Part shown: in pieces, positions 1 through 7,636 of the stretch
Layout of the letters: every line of letters begins with the position of its first letter
Numbering within the stretch: the stretch's first letter is position 1
NCBI GenBank assembly: GCA_964498785.1
Contig: CAZCJL010000070.1
Span: 1-34,562, forward strand
From: Mariaggregatimicrobium sp964498785
Lineage (GTDB): Bacteria > Zhuqueibacterota > Zhuqueibacteria > Thermofontimicrobiales > Thiofontviventaceae
DNA length: 34,562 bases
Direction of reading: 5' to 3'
Made by a program: the position numbers and the translations under genes
The notes under the pieces: model-generated
Seen by the model: only the letters and a program-made list of their open reading frames with translations
What the model was told of the DNA's origin: nothing
The model's database searches: none

Positions 1-203
1 AGATCGCCATAAGAACCAGCGTGCGGATCCACCACCCAAAACCTCCCAATCTCCGAATCCAGCAATCGTGCACCGAGATCATACAAATTCAAGCCGTTCT
101 CCTCGTCTAACTCCTTCCCGATATATTTATAAGTCGCTGGCTGTTCCCCGGAAACCTGGCTGCGACCGGGCATTATTTTGCCGAAGGGGTAGTAGTCATG
201 AGA
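1..203 (-). pseudogene. RHS repeat-associated core domain fragment (C-terminal part, runs off left edge)
   Basis: No ATG-initiated frame covers this stretch, but the minus-strand frame from position 203 to 1 is open and reads as an RHS repeat-associated core: DYYPFG, then YKYIGKELDEENGLNLYD, then GAR and IGRFWVVDP, in the order and spacing of the family. RHS proteins are large secreted or surface YD-repeat proteins whose core caps the shell and precedes a variable toxin-like tip. Upstream of DYYPFG the frame stays open only to a stop at 246-248 and shows no further YD repeats, so the long N-terminal part is missing. It is either an orphan RHS tip cassette or a truncated remnant. The C-terminal end lies outside the window, so whether a toxin tip follows cannot be seen. 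Confidence 0.8.
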
Positions 204-275
204 TCTCTCACAGTAAATTATTCGACCAATTAGTGTTAGCTTTATCTATACATACATTTGAAGCTCGATTTAATT

Positions 276-1856
276 TTATTTTACAGCTTGATAATTATCC
301 CACAAATCCTTTTCAACATAAATCCTCAGTTCCACTCCGGGACGAAGGTACATTGTTCTTTCGAATAGCGGAATGTAAAGATCAATCTCTCCGGGGGCGG
401 GCATTTCGTACAGCTTTCGAATCAGCTCTGGCTCCGCTTCCGGCATTGCGATGATTACCGGCGCCGCAGGAATGCTGAAATCCACTTCTTCCCACCAACC
501 GGCATTGGGCAAATCCCGCAAATACCAGGGCAGAGGCCAGTAATCATGTTCGGGACAGATTACTTCAATATGAATATCTTTACCCTGCGGAGATATGTTG
601 GCAATTTCATGAATGCGCTCCGAGATGCGTAAAATATCCGGCGAGGTGTGCGCATATACGTACGGATTGACCGGATCAGCCGCATATTTAAAATTACCGG
701 CATAATCCTGCCATAATAAATGGAAACAGCCTGCGCTAAATACGATAATCAAAACAATTCTGGAAAGCCTCTTTTTCGTCTGCCGTATCAACGTGACCAT
801 CCCAACACCTGCCAGAATTGTCATTCCGATTAAAAAGTTAAGTAAACACCACGGGGTTTTATACGGGATCAATGAGTAGATCAGAAGCATGAAAAGGGTG
901 TACAATGCGATGAAACGGACGAATGTTTTATCAATCCCATTTAATTCTTTTTTTGCAAAACCAAAAACAGCTCCAACAACCGACAGTAAAATTATGATCC
1001 ACTCACCCCATACCGGTCCAGTTCCAAGTCTGAAGAAACCAATCAATTTTAAGTAAAAATACCAGGGGTGAACATGGATATCACGTCCCCCGGCCCGATC
1101 AAAATAGGTTGTATACGTTTTCACAGAATCGATAATACCGTTCCAATGGGAAAAGAACGATGAAAAAAATAACATCGTAACAAATCCTGCGGCAGCAACC
1201 AGTGCTAATATGTGTTTCACCGGGATTGATTTGACAATTGTGGAGAATGATTTTCTTTCACGGTTTATCATTATTGTAAGTATCAGCGCCAGCCCCATCG
1301 AAGCCCAGGCGATAATGCAGGTTTCCTTTGTCGCATGCATCAGTCCCAGAAAAATGCCAGCGGAAATAATCCAGGCGAGATTTTTACTTTGCCAATAGCG
1401 ATAACCGGAGACGATTGCTCCGAGAGTAAAACAGATTAGAAGCATTTCCTGAATATAATATCTGCTGTAGTAAACCATGGCCGGAGAAATCGCTGTGAAT
1501 AATGCAGCAGAAATAATTGCGGGGTAGTTGAGAGCCCGGCTGAGCAGTATCAGCAAAATGATCAACATTATTCCAAAAATAACCGGAACAATACGCAATG
1601 CAATTTCACTGATACTGGTTATTTTGTGCGCTCCGCTGAGCCAGGCAGGTAACAACGTGAAGTAATTCAGCGTCGGACCATGATATTCATACGGATCGTA
1701 TCGATAATCCCCGTTTTCCAACAATTCTCCAAATTTAATGGCATGAACGGCTTCATCCGTATGCATCGGTCGCTGCGCCAGATGGGGCAGGCGCAAAGCG
1801 ACCGCAATGAATATCACGCATATAAAAAGAAGTTTTTGCAGTAACTGATTACTCAC
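276..1856 (-). CDS. Agl23/TIGR03663-type membrane glycosyltransferase-like protein
   Basis: A 526-residue polytopic membrane protein with about ten to twelve hydrophobic segments. After the first membrane helix comes the loop motif HTDEAVHAI (residues 32-40) and then YEYHGPTLNYF. This is the signature of the TIGR03663 family ('flippase activity-associated Agl23'), which is related to the dolichyl-phosphate-mannose/ArnT-type GT-C transferases where acidic residues in the first extracytoplasmic loop bind metal or the lipid-linked sugar donor. Role (inference): transfer of a sugar from a lipid carrier outside the inner membrane. The start is GTG (1854-1856), and it overlaps the stop of the upstream secreted discoidin-like gene by 4 nt (GTGA), so the two are translationally coupled. 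Substrate and acceptor are unknown. Confidence 0.8.
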   Translation of the reverse strand: MSNQLLQKLLFICVIFIAVALRLPHLAQRPMHTDEAVHAIKFGELLENGDYRYDPYEYHGPTLNYFTLLPAWLSGAHKITSISEIALRIVPVIFGIMLIILLILLSRALNYPAIISAALFTAISPAMVYYSRYYIQEMLLICFTLGAIVSGYRYWQSKNLAWIISAGIFLGLMHATKETCIIAWASMGLALILTIMINRERKSFSTIVKSIPVKHILALVAAAGFVTMLFFSSFFSHWNGIIDSVKTYTTYFDRAGGRDIHVHPWYFYLKLIGFFRLGTGPVWGEWIIILLSVVGAVFGFAKKELNGIDKTFVRFIALYTLFMLLIYSLIPYKTPWCLLNFLIGMTILAGVGMVTLIRQTKKRLSRIVLIIVFSAGCFHLLWQDYAGNFKYAADPVNPYVYAHTSPDILRISERIHEIANISPQGKDIHIEVICPEHDYWPLPWYLRDLPNAGWWEEVDFSIPAAPVIIAMPEAEPELIRKLYEMPAPGEIDLYIPLFERTMYLRPGVELRIYVEKDLWDNYQAVK

Positions 1857-2554
1857 TTGACTGGCTTACCGTAAACCGCCACTTCAATATAATGATTCAA
1901 GTCATTATTACTGTTGCCGTTGGAATAGCACCGGACGTAACGCCCCTGAACACCTTTCGCGTCGATCAACTTTCCTTCCGCAGTTTCTACGTAGTGCTTA
2001 TCCTTTCCCACACCCAAACCTGCGGAATTATCAATATCATTATTGAAAATGGTTTTCACATCTTTAACAAAATTCGGATCATCAGAGACTTGTACGATAA
2101 CATCAAAATAAATTCGCGGCTGTTTATGAAAATGCCACAAGACGACCGCGTATATATTATGAAACGTTTCAAGATCAATTGTGACGTGCTGCAGAAATGG
2201 TCCCAGTTCAACATAGCTGCCATCTGCGGCTTCTTTATCATCATCAGTAATCATCTCGATTTCGCCAATAATGGGCTCTTCATCGGTGCTGGAAACAATT
2301 TTATCCAACGCGATATTTTTGGTCCCTGCTGGCGCCAAAAACGGTGGCCGTGGTTTTCCCAACGGTTTTTCGATATTCGGAACATTTAAATTTTGGGGTG
2401 TGCCGACAAACATCGGTTTCGGTAATTCAATGTTGATTGGTTTTAATCCTGCGTCCGCTTTTTTATCACTCTTCTGTGCGTAAACCTGTAATGTCAGCGC
2501 AAATGTGAGGATTAAAAATACGACCATTAAATTCATATAAAATTTTCGTTTCAT
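1853..2554 (-). CDS. Secreted discoidin (F5/8 type C)-like protein
   Basis: 233 residues. A signal peptide is evident at residues 1-26 (KRKF followed by a hydrophobic core ending VYAQ). A proline-rich linker (about 40-75) leads into a single beta-rich domain (about 78-233) beginning NIALDKIVSSTD and ending GRYVRCYSNG...HYIEVAVYG. The K-V-SST start and the GRYVR...EVxVYG end are typical of discoidin/F5/8 C carbohydrate-binding jelly rolls. It would sit in the periplasm or on the surface and bind a glycan. AGGAG lies 11 nt before the ATG (2566-2570 on the plus strand). It is the first gene of a two-gene unit with the Agl23-like membrane protein, which suggests a shared job in envelope glycan assembly. 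No catalytic motif is visible, and the exact ligand is unknown. Confidence 0.65.
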   Translation of the reverse strand: MKRKFYMNLMVVFLILTFALTLQVYAQKSDKKADAGLKPINIELPKPMFVGTPQNLNVPNIEKPLGKPRPPFLAPAGTKNIALDKIVSSTDEEPIIGEIEMITDDDKEAADGSYVELGPFLQHVTIDLETFHNIYAVVLWHFHKQPRIYFDVIVQVSDDPNFVKDVKTIFNNDIDNSAGLGVGKDKHYVETAEGKLIDAKGVQGRYVRCYSNGNSNNDLNHYIEVAVYGKPVK

Positions 2555-2690
2555 GTCAATAAAATCTCCTGTTAATTTAAATTATTAAACCTAAATTATT
2601 CATGAATCATATTGTTAATAAGGCATAACTTATTTTGAAATAATTTTTTAAATTTATTTTGTCTTTAAAACTCAATCTAAAGATCATTCG

Positions 2691-2757
2691 CAGAATGATT
2701 TTCCGGCAGAATAATTAATTCATTAAAAATCAATCATTCTGCCGTTTAATTATTCTG
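2691..2757. repeat. Interlaced inverted repeats (CAGAAT-rich)
   Basis: Three nested pairs can be read. CAGAATGATT (2691-2700) pairs with AATCATTCTG ending at 2741. CGGCAGAAT (2704-2712) pairs with ATTCTGCCG (2736-2744). CAGAATAATTA (2707-2717) pairs with TAATTATTCTG (2747-2757). The pairs are mutually exclusive, so the single strand could fold in alternative ways. It looks like a dispersed repeat unit rather than a terminator, because no T tract follows. Confidence 0.75.
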
Positions 2758-2931
2758 TCATAAAATATTTTTGAATAATTCAGGTAAAGCGAATTCGATT
2801 TTTGTATTATTTTCTGGAATCTGTAATCACGCTTTAAACTGGCTGTCCAGGAACTACCCTAATAAAAAAGTATGCAATTAACTCTATAGTATGACTAATG
2901 AAATCTTATAATTTTTATGCAAAATTTTGAT

Positions 2932-2964
2932 ACCCTTTCAAAGGTCTGAAACCTTTGAAAGGGT
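2932..2964. repeat. Perfect 14-bp stem hairpin
   Basis: ACCCTTTCAAAGGT (2932-2945) and ACCTTTGAAAGGGT (2951-2964) are exact reverse complements with a 5-nt loop. No T tract follows on either strand, so an intrinsic terminator is not favoured. The core resembles the internal arms (AACCTTTGCAAGGG) of the repeat at 24352-24457, which suggests a relic of the same family. Confidence 0.7.
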
Positions 2965-3231
2965 GTTTCCGCATCGCGGCTTATTGCGCCAGGGATATCT
3001 TGAATATATGTTAAGTACCTGACAGGTTTAATGTTGTGATTTTTGGGCAGAAAAATTATCTGTTCAATTTTATGAATTTTTAATTTTTCATTTTACATTT
3101 TTAATTGCAGCTTGTCTGCGTTAGGTTATATTATAGCGAAACCTTCGCAAGGGTCTGTCAGATATTTGTCTGGTTCTTGTACAGCCTGTAAAGCTGATTC
3201 ACTAGGCATGCACATTTTAATTTAATTCCAT

Positions 3232-4593
3232 TTACAGCGTCCAGCCATCCCGGTATTCTGTATGCAAGAAGTCATTCGCTTCCGACAGGTTGCTAATTTC
3301 CATTTTCTCAGCATCCCATTGTAAGGCAACATTCTTGTCTTTACAGAGAATTGCCACATTACCTAACAGCATCATTTCCGTGAGCGGACCGGAGTAGCTA
3401 AAATCGGTGGTTGATTTTTTATTGGCTTTAATTGCTTCAACCCATTCTTTGTGAATTCCGGGTGACCGCGGAATGGTTTTTTCCGGGCGTTTGTATTCCT
3501 TCATGAATGTTTCAGGAATCAGACGGGGATTTTCGCCATAGGTGCTGCACATCAATTTTCCGTTATCGCCGACAAAAATGACGCCACCGCCGCCATCTCC
3601 CATTCGTCTGCCTTCTTCAAGCTCTTCTGGCCGGGGAGGTGTTAAGCCGCCATCGTACCAGCTAAGTTTTACAGGCGGTTTTTTTCCGCGAGCAGGAAAT
3701 TGATAATGAACAATGGAAGCCACTGGAAAGGAATCCTCAGTGAATTCCGTTGCGCTGGCATGGACGGTTGTCGGATGGCCAAGATCCAACGCCCAGTACG
3801 GATGATCAATAATATGCGCGCCCATGTCGCCAATTGCACCAGTGCCAAAATCCCACCAGCCGCGCCAACTAAATGGCGCATAAGCCGGATGATAGGGACG
3901 CCATGCAGCCGGCCCCAACCATAAATTCCAGTCCAGAGAAGGACGGGCAGACGGTATTTCTTTGGGGCGCTCAATTCCCTGTGGCCAAATTGGGCGATTG
4001 GTCCAGCAATGCACTTCATGGACGTCACCAATTGCGCCATCCCATATCCACTCGTTAATCAGGCGACCGACCTCACTGGCGTGTCCCTGATTCCCCATTT
4101 GAGTAATCACGTTCATTTCTTTTGCTGTCTGCGCAAGCAATCGAGCTTCGTAAATTGTATGGGTCAGCGGTTTTTGGCAAAACACATGTTTTCCCATTTT
4201 CATCGCCATCATGGCGATAACGGCGTGCGTATGATCCGGGGTACTGATAGTGACCGCATCGAAATCTTCTTTATCAAACATCACCCGAAAATCACGATAC
4301 TTTTTGGCTTTCTCATATATTTTTAATAAAGCTTCTTTGTCAGCAGCGTGTTTTTTAAATTCAGCCATTTGTTCATCATCGACATCACACAAGGCGACAA
4401 CATTTTCATCGCTAACGCCTTCAATGTCAGATTTCCCTTTTCCGCCCGCTCCAACTGCGACGATATTTAATTTATCGCTTGGTGGTGTATAACCCGGGCC
4501 TCCTAATACATGCCTGGGAACAATCATAAATCCTGCGGCCGCAGTAGCCGAGCCACCAAGAAATTTTCGCCGTGTTATTTCTCCGTTTGTCAT
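3232..4593 (-). CDS. Tat-exported Gfo/Idh/MocA family oxidoreductase (QKP variant)
   Basis: 453 residues. It starts with a twin-arginine signal (RRKFLGG, R8-R9, then an Ala/Gly-rich hydrophobic stretch), so the folded enzyme with its nucleotide is expected in the periplasm. A Rossmann loop GAGGKG (48-53), the STPDHTHA motif (117-124) and the family's active-site block KHVFCQKPLTH (135-145) follow. The usual EKP is QKP here (140-142). The middle has the sugar-dehydrogenase-like block W-x-x-WLGPAxxRPYHP...GAIGDMGAHIIDH. These enzymes oxidise or epimerise sugars or act on keto-sugars with NAD(P). The substrate cannot be read from the sequence. AGGAGA stands 7 nt before the ATG. It lies 69 bp downstream of the HEAT-repeat gene in the same direction, probably in one transcript with it and the shikimate kinase. 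Confidence 0.88.
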   Translation of the reverse strand: MTNGEITRRKFLGGSATAAAGFMIVPRHVLGGPGYTPPSDKLNIVAVGAGGKGKSDIEGVSDENVVALCDVDDEQMAEFKKHAADKEALLKIYEKAKKYRDFRVMFDKEDFDAVTISTPDHTHAVIAMMAMKMGKHVFCQKPLTHTIYEARLLAQTAKEMNVITQMGNQGHASEVGRLINEWIWDGAIGDVHEVHCWTNRPIWPQGIERPKEIPSARPSLDWNLWLGPAAWRPYHPAYAPFSWRGWWDFGTGAIGDMGAHIIDHPYWALDLGHPTTVHASATEFTEDSFPVASIVHYQFPARGKKPPVKLSWYDGGLTPPRPEELEEGRRMGDGGGGVIFVGDNGKLMCSTYGENPRLIPETFMKEYKRPEKTIPRSPGIHKEWVEAIKANKKSTTDFSYSGPLTEMMLLGNVAILCKDKNVALQWDAEKMEISNLSEANDFLHTEYRDGWTL

Positions 4594-4662
4594 CGCTTTT
4601 TCTCCTGTTAAAGATTTTCAGTATATTAACAAAAATTGAATTTCTTTATTCACATTAGATTT

Positions 4663-6738
4663 TTATGGATTTAATTGTATTAATAGTTCTTGAGCCTCAA
4701 TCCGCACCTGTTCGTTTCGTGTTGATTCGATGAGCGTGCCAAGGACATTTTTCGCTTTGTCAGGATAGTCCCAACTGATTGGTCTTGATAACTTTAATGC
4801 AGCTACCTCTGCTTCAGGTCGTAAAGAATTGTCATCAAGATGCTCAACGATTGCTTCAAGCGAACGTATCGATCTTAGTTCTGATAGCCCGGATAACACC
4901 ATTCGCTTTTCCTGAACATTTTGAGCCAGTTTCATCGCTAACAAATAGTTGTTAATGGTTTCGTCCATTGTTCTGTTACTCGCCAGACCAAGTAACCGAA
5001 TATAGCCACGCAGGGCAAGAATCTGGTGCACCTCATTTCGTGATGATCGAGCGACGTCAACAAGATCTTTCAGAGTGGCAGGTGTTGGCCAGTCCGATAA
5101 TGCATAGATCGCTGCTGTTTGAAGGTCTTCATTTTTATCTGTTAACAATTTCTGTAAAACAGGCAGCGTATGTTCTTCACCAATGATTCCCAATACTTTG
5201 ATCAATGAACTTTTTGCGCTTATATTTTCCATTGCATTTAGTTCTGTTAAAATTTTATCAGATGGGGATGCGTTGTTTGGAAACTTATTTGCGACTGCAA
5301 CAAGCGCTCGTTCGAGCCTTTTTCGATCAGGGTTTGTCGTTGCATTCTTCAACAGCTTTATAATCTCAGGGAAATGTTTTGGTTCAGCCATCGCGGCCAG
5401 ACTTTTAAACGAGGCAGCTCTGATTTTTTGATTCGACGATTTTGCCAACTCCATTAACAGCGGAGCCGTATTGGCAATCATCCGATGCTCAATGCAAGTA
5501 ACCAATTCAGCTTTGATTGTGTTATCTACTTTTGGGATTTTTGAAAGGATTGTCTGATCGACATTTTTGCCCTGCAATCGATAAAGATTTTCTCTGGCGA
5601 TTTCGCGTTCATCCCGTTCCCCGGATGTCGCGGCACGCAAGAATACATCAATATCTGATTCATTGCCAAGTGCAGCAAGTGCTTTATATGCCGCGTTTCG
5701 AACATCCATATCCTCGTCCAATGCAACATGTCGAACATTTTCCAATGCAGATGCATCCCCGCGATTTTCAAGAACTGAGAGGAGAACAATTTTATCTGAT
5801 TTTGAAAGCTGTGGTAATTCCGCTGCAAAGTCCTTCATTTTTACTGATTTTGGTAACTCCTGAATCAGCAAGATTGCGGCGGAGTGAAGTACAGGTTGTT
5901 CCTCGTTATCTCGGATAACGTTGAGTATAATCCCTTCTCCCTTTTCACCAGCCACAGTTACCATTCCTCTGAGAGTCGCTGAACGGATCGCCTCGGGAAA
6001 ATCCTGGCTAAAAACGTGATTGTATATTTCTGATGCCGTGTTACCCTTCCCATCAGTTACCATCTGGTCGGCGCACTTTAAATACGCGTCTAATGCCTTG
6101 TTTCTGATTTCCTCATTATTTTTATCCATTACACTTTTTAAAAGTTGCGCACTATTTTCATCAGCGATTTTACCCAACGCAACAATAGCAGCCTCTGCCA
6201 CCTGGTTATCTGTGTCATCGAGCAGTTTACCAAAATCCTTAACAGACTTTCTATCTCTGCGTTGCCCAAGTGTATTGATGATACCAATTTTGGGCAGACC
6301 AGATGTCCGGGATAGTTCTTTTCGGAGCGCCTTATCCACGTTTTCGCCCGGAATTCGTTCCAACGCGAAACGTGCAATATCCGATGTTTTTGTGTCTTTT
6401 AACATACTTACCAGTGTCGGTACTGCATCTTCATCCCCGATGATGCTTAATTGCTGACACACAAATTGTTTGCTGGCAAAAGTAGCATCAGATTCCAAAA
6501 AAGCGATCATGCTGTTTTGGAATATTTTCAAATCTACCGCTGAATTAAGCGCTGAATTAATAAAGGTTTTAAGATAGCTGAGATTTTCTTGGCTCTGATC
6601 GTAATCATACGTTCTTATTTTCGACAGGAGTTCATTAAAAGTGGAGATGCTATTTGCATAAACCACCGTTGAAAAAAGCAGGATAAGCGATAATGCGATT
6701 ATTATCCACATAGAGAAACATGGCTTGCTGGTGTTCAT
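4663..6738 (-). CDS. Exported HEAT-repeat protein
   Basis: 691 residues with a signal peptide (about 1-29, ending VVYANS). The rest is made of HEAT/PBS-lyase-like alpha-helical repeats roughly every 30-35 residues. Typical units are DAVPTLVSMLKD, NQVAEAAIVALGKIAD, MDVRNAAYKALAALGN, QKIRAASFKSLAAMAE and EDLQTAAIYALSDW. Such solenoids are scaffolds for protein-protein contacts, and no enzymatic motif is seen. It is the middle gene between shikimate kinase (28 bp upstream) and a Tat-exported oxidoreductase (69 bp downstream). A periplasmic HEAT scaffold next to a Tat-exported dehydrogenase is plausible as a functional pair, while the link to aroK may be only positional. AAGGAA precedes the ATG at a normal distance. 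Confidence 0.85.
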   Translation of the reverse strand: MNTSKPCFSMWIIIALSLILLFSTVVYANSISTFNELLSKIRTYDYDQSQENLSYLKTFINSALNSAVDLKIFQNSMIAFLESDATFASKQFVCQQLSIIGDEDAVPTLVSMLKDTKTSDIARFALERIPGENVDKALRKELSRTSGLPKIGIINTLGQRRDRKSVKDFGKLLDDTDNQVAEAAIVALGKIADENSAQLLKSVMDKNNEEIRNKALDAYLKCADQMVTDGKGNTASEIYNHVFSQDFPEAIRSATLRGMVTVAGEKGEGIILNVIRDNEEQPVLHSAAILLIQELPKSVKMKDFAAELPQLSKSDKIVLLSVLENRGDASALENVRHVALDEDMDVRNAAYKALAALGNESDIDVFLRAATSGERDEREIARENLYRLQGKNVDQTILSKIPKVDNTIKAELVTCIEHRMIANTAPLLMELAKSSNQKIRAASFKSLAAMAEPKHFPEIIKLLKNATTNPDRKRLERALVAVANKFPNNASPSDKILTELNAMENISAKSSLIKVLGIIGEEHTLPVLQKLLTDKNEDLQTAAIYALSDWPTPATLKDLVDVARSSRNEVHQILALRGYIRLLGLASNRTMDETINNYLLAMKLAQNVQEKRMVLSGLSELRSIRSLEAIVEHLDDNSLRPEAEVAALKLSRPISWDYPDKAKNVLGTLIESTRNEQVRIEAQELLIQLNP

Positions 6739-6766
6739 TGTTATTCCTTGTTATTGAAAAGGTATA

Positions 6767-7309
6767 TTATTTTTTAAAATTTTTTCCCCCTGGTTGCTGA
6801 AATACTGTTACTATATCAGCGGCAATCTGTTGCCTGGATTTATTATTGGTATCCACAACATAGTGTGCCGCATCCTGGTATAATTTTGCTCTTTCTTTAT
6901 AAGTGGCGGCAATATCCGCTTTCACAGAATCAAATCCGGTTAGAGATGGTCGATTCGGATCATACCCGATTCTTTTTAAAATATTTTCAATTGAAACACT
7001 TAGCCAGAATAAAATGCCGGTTTCCCGAAGTGTTCTCACATTTTCCGGATTGAGTACGACTCCGCCTCCTGTTGAATTCACAATGCCTTTAATATGTGCC
7101 AGTCGTTGACAGACATTGGCTTCAATTTCACGAAACCGATTCCAGCCATATTTTTTAATGATATCCGGAATTGTTATCCCTGCTTCGTAAACGATCAGGG
7201 CGTCCATGGAAATCAATTCACGATTGAAATGATCTGCCAATATCGCACCCACTGATGATTTTCCCGAACCACGCATTCCGATTAAGACGATATTTTTCAT
7301 TGAAGACAT
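6767..7309 (-). CDS. aroK: Shikimate kinase
   Basis: 180 residues, the normal length of AroK. It phosphorylates the 3-hydroxyl of shikimate with ATP in the cytosol (chorismate/aromatic amino acid pathway). Visible hallmarks are the Walker A loop GMRGSGKS (11-18), a substrate-binding Asp (D36) after ELISMD, the RFREIE motif (R58, R60, E61) that contacts shikimate, the glycine-rich STGGGVV (79-85), the lid segment RPSL (R120) and the late Y-x-x-R (R140). The start could be Met1 or Met4 (MSSMKN), and neither has a convincing Shine-Dalgarno. It is first in the presumed aroK - HEAT - oxidoreductase unit. The other genes of aromatic biosynthesis are not in the window. Confidence 0.93.
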   Translation of the reverse strand: MSSMKNIVLIGMRGSGKSSVGAILADHFNRELISMDALIVYEAGITIPDIIKKYGWNRFREIEANVCQRLAHIKGIVNSTGGGVVLNPENVRTLRETGILFWLSVSIENILKRIGYDPNRPSLTGFDSVKADIAATYKERAKLYQDAAHYVVDTNNKSRQQIAADIVTVFQQPGGKNFKK

Positions 7310-7399
7310 TTATTTTGCTTTTAGCTGTTAGCTGTTGGCTTTTAGCGGCTAATAGCCAAGAGCCAATAGCTTATTAGATTATCGGAATTTTTCACTCGT

Positions 7400-7534
7400 G
7401 GGACTGTATCAAAAGTCATTTTTTGGTGTCATTCCTGCGAATGCAGGAATCTCCTAACTTTCTGATAATTAGAAAATTCCGGGACAAGCCCGGGATGACA
7501 TCAAATGAGAAAATCGGACTTTTGATACAGTCCC
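7400..7534. mobile_element. 135-bp MITE/REP-like element with perfect 18-bp terminal inverted repeats
   Basis: The left end GGGACTGTATCAAAAGTC (7400-7417) is exactly the reverse complement of the right end (7517-7534). Inside are TGTCATTCC...GGGATGACA arms enclosing three small hairpins: ATTCCTGC-GAAT-GCAGGAAT (7431-7450), a CCTAA/TTAG stem, and CCGGG-ACAAG-CCCGG. There is no coding capacity. Related copies occur at about 24232-24349 and about 15163-15293. Dispersed, non-coding and TIR-bounded, it is best read as a miniature mobile element or complex REP unit. Confidence 0.8.
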
Positions 7535-7547
7535 ATGTACTACAAGG

Positions 7548-7576
7548 GACGCTTCGCGTCCACGACGCGAAGCGTC
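7548..7576. repeat. Perfect 13-bp stem hairpin (GACGCTTCGCGTC)
   Basis: GACGCTTCGCGTC (7548-7560) and GACGCGAAGCGTC (7564-7576) are exact reverse complements around the 3-nt loop CAC. It lies about 60 bp past the stop of the oxidoreductase gene on the minus strand. The stem is strong but has no T tract, so it could act as an RNA-stabilising end or simply be a REP unit. Confidence 0.75.
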
Positions 7577-7585
7577 GATAAGGCA

Positions 7586-7606
7586 TTCCCACGAAAATCG
7601 TGGGAA
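7586..7606. repeat. 9-bp stem hairpin (TTCCCACGA...TCGTGGGAA)
   Basis: TTCCCACGA (7586-7594), loop AAA, TCGTGGGAA (7598-7606). The GCATTCCCACG...CGTGGGAACGAG layout is, from memory, a palindromic unit seen dispersed in many bacterial genomes. It follows the oxidoreductase gene and may cap its mRNA. Confidence 0.65.
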
Positions 7607-7636
7607 CGAGATCCCGTTGCTCTTTAAATTAAATTA

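Larger units (their letters stand above)
2555..3231. other. 677-bp intergenic region rich in inverted repeats
   Basis: No gene is supported here. The region lies between the stop of the Gfo/Idh/MocA gene (3232) and the start of the discoidin-like gene (2554), so it must carry the promoter of the latter. It contains interlaced inverted repeats at 2691-2757, a half copy of the CTGTCCA-ended repeat (2843-2860), a perfect 14-bp-stem hairpin at 2932-2964, and a further degenerate repeat piece around 3139-3153 that shares its core with the element at 24352-24457. Confidence 0.8.
7310..7636. other. Intergenic region packed with repeats upstream of aroK
   Basis: No gene. From high to low coordinate it holds two hairpins downstream of the ThuA/oxidoreductase unit (7548-7576, 7586-7606), the 135-bp terminal-inverted-repeat element (7400-7534), and a GCTGTTAGCTGTTGGC / GCCAAGAGCCAATAGC partly inverted stretch at about 7322-7372 just before aroK. 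The aroK promoter must lie in or beside these repeats. Confidence 0.8.

Noticed and set aside
68..454. 128-codon plus-strand frame at the left edge
   Set aside because: It is antisense to the RHS core fragment and the end of the Agl23-like gene; no family features.
7400..7620. CRISPR-like array
   Set aside because: The repeats are palindromic, irregularly spaced and of several families; there are no equal spacers and no cas genes in the window.
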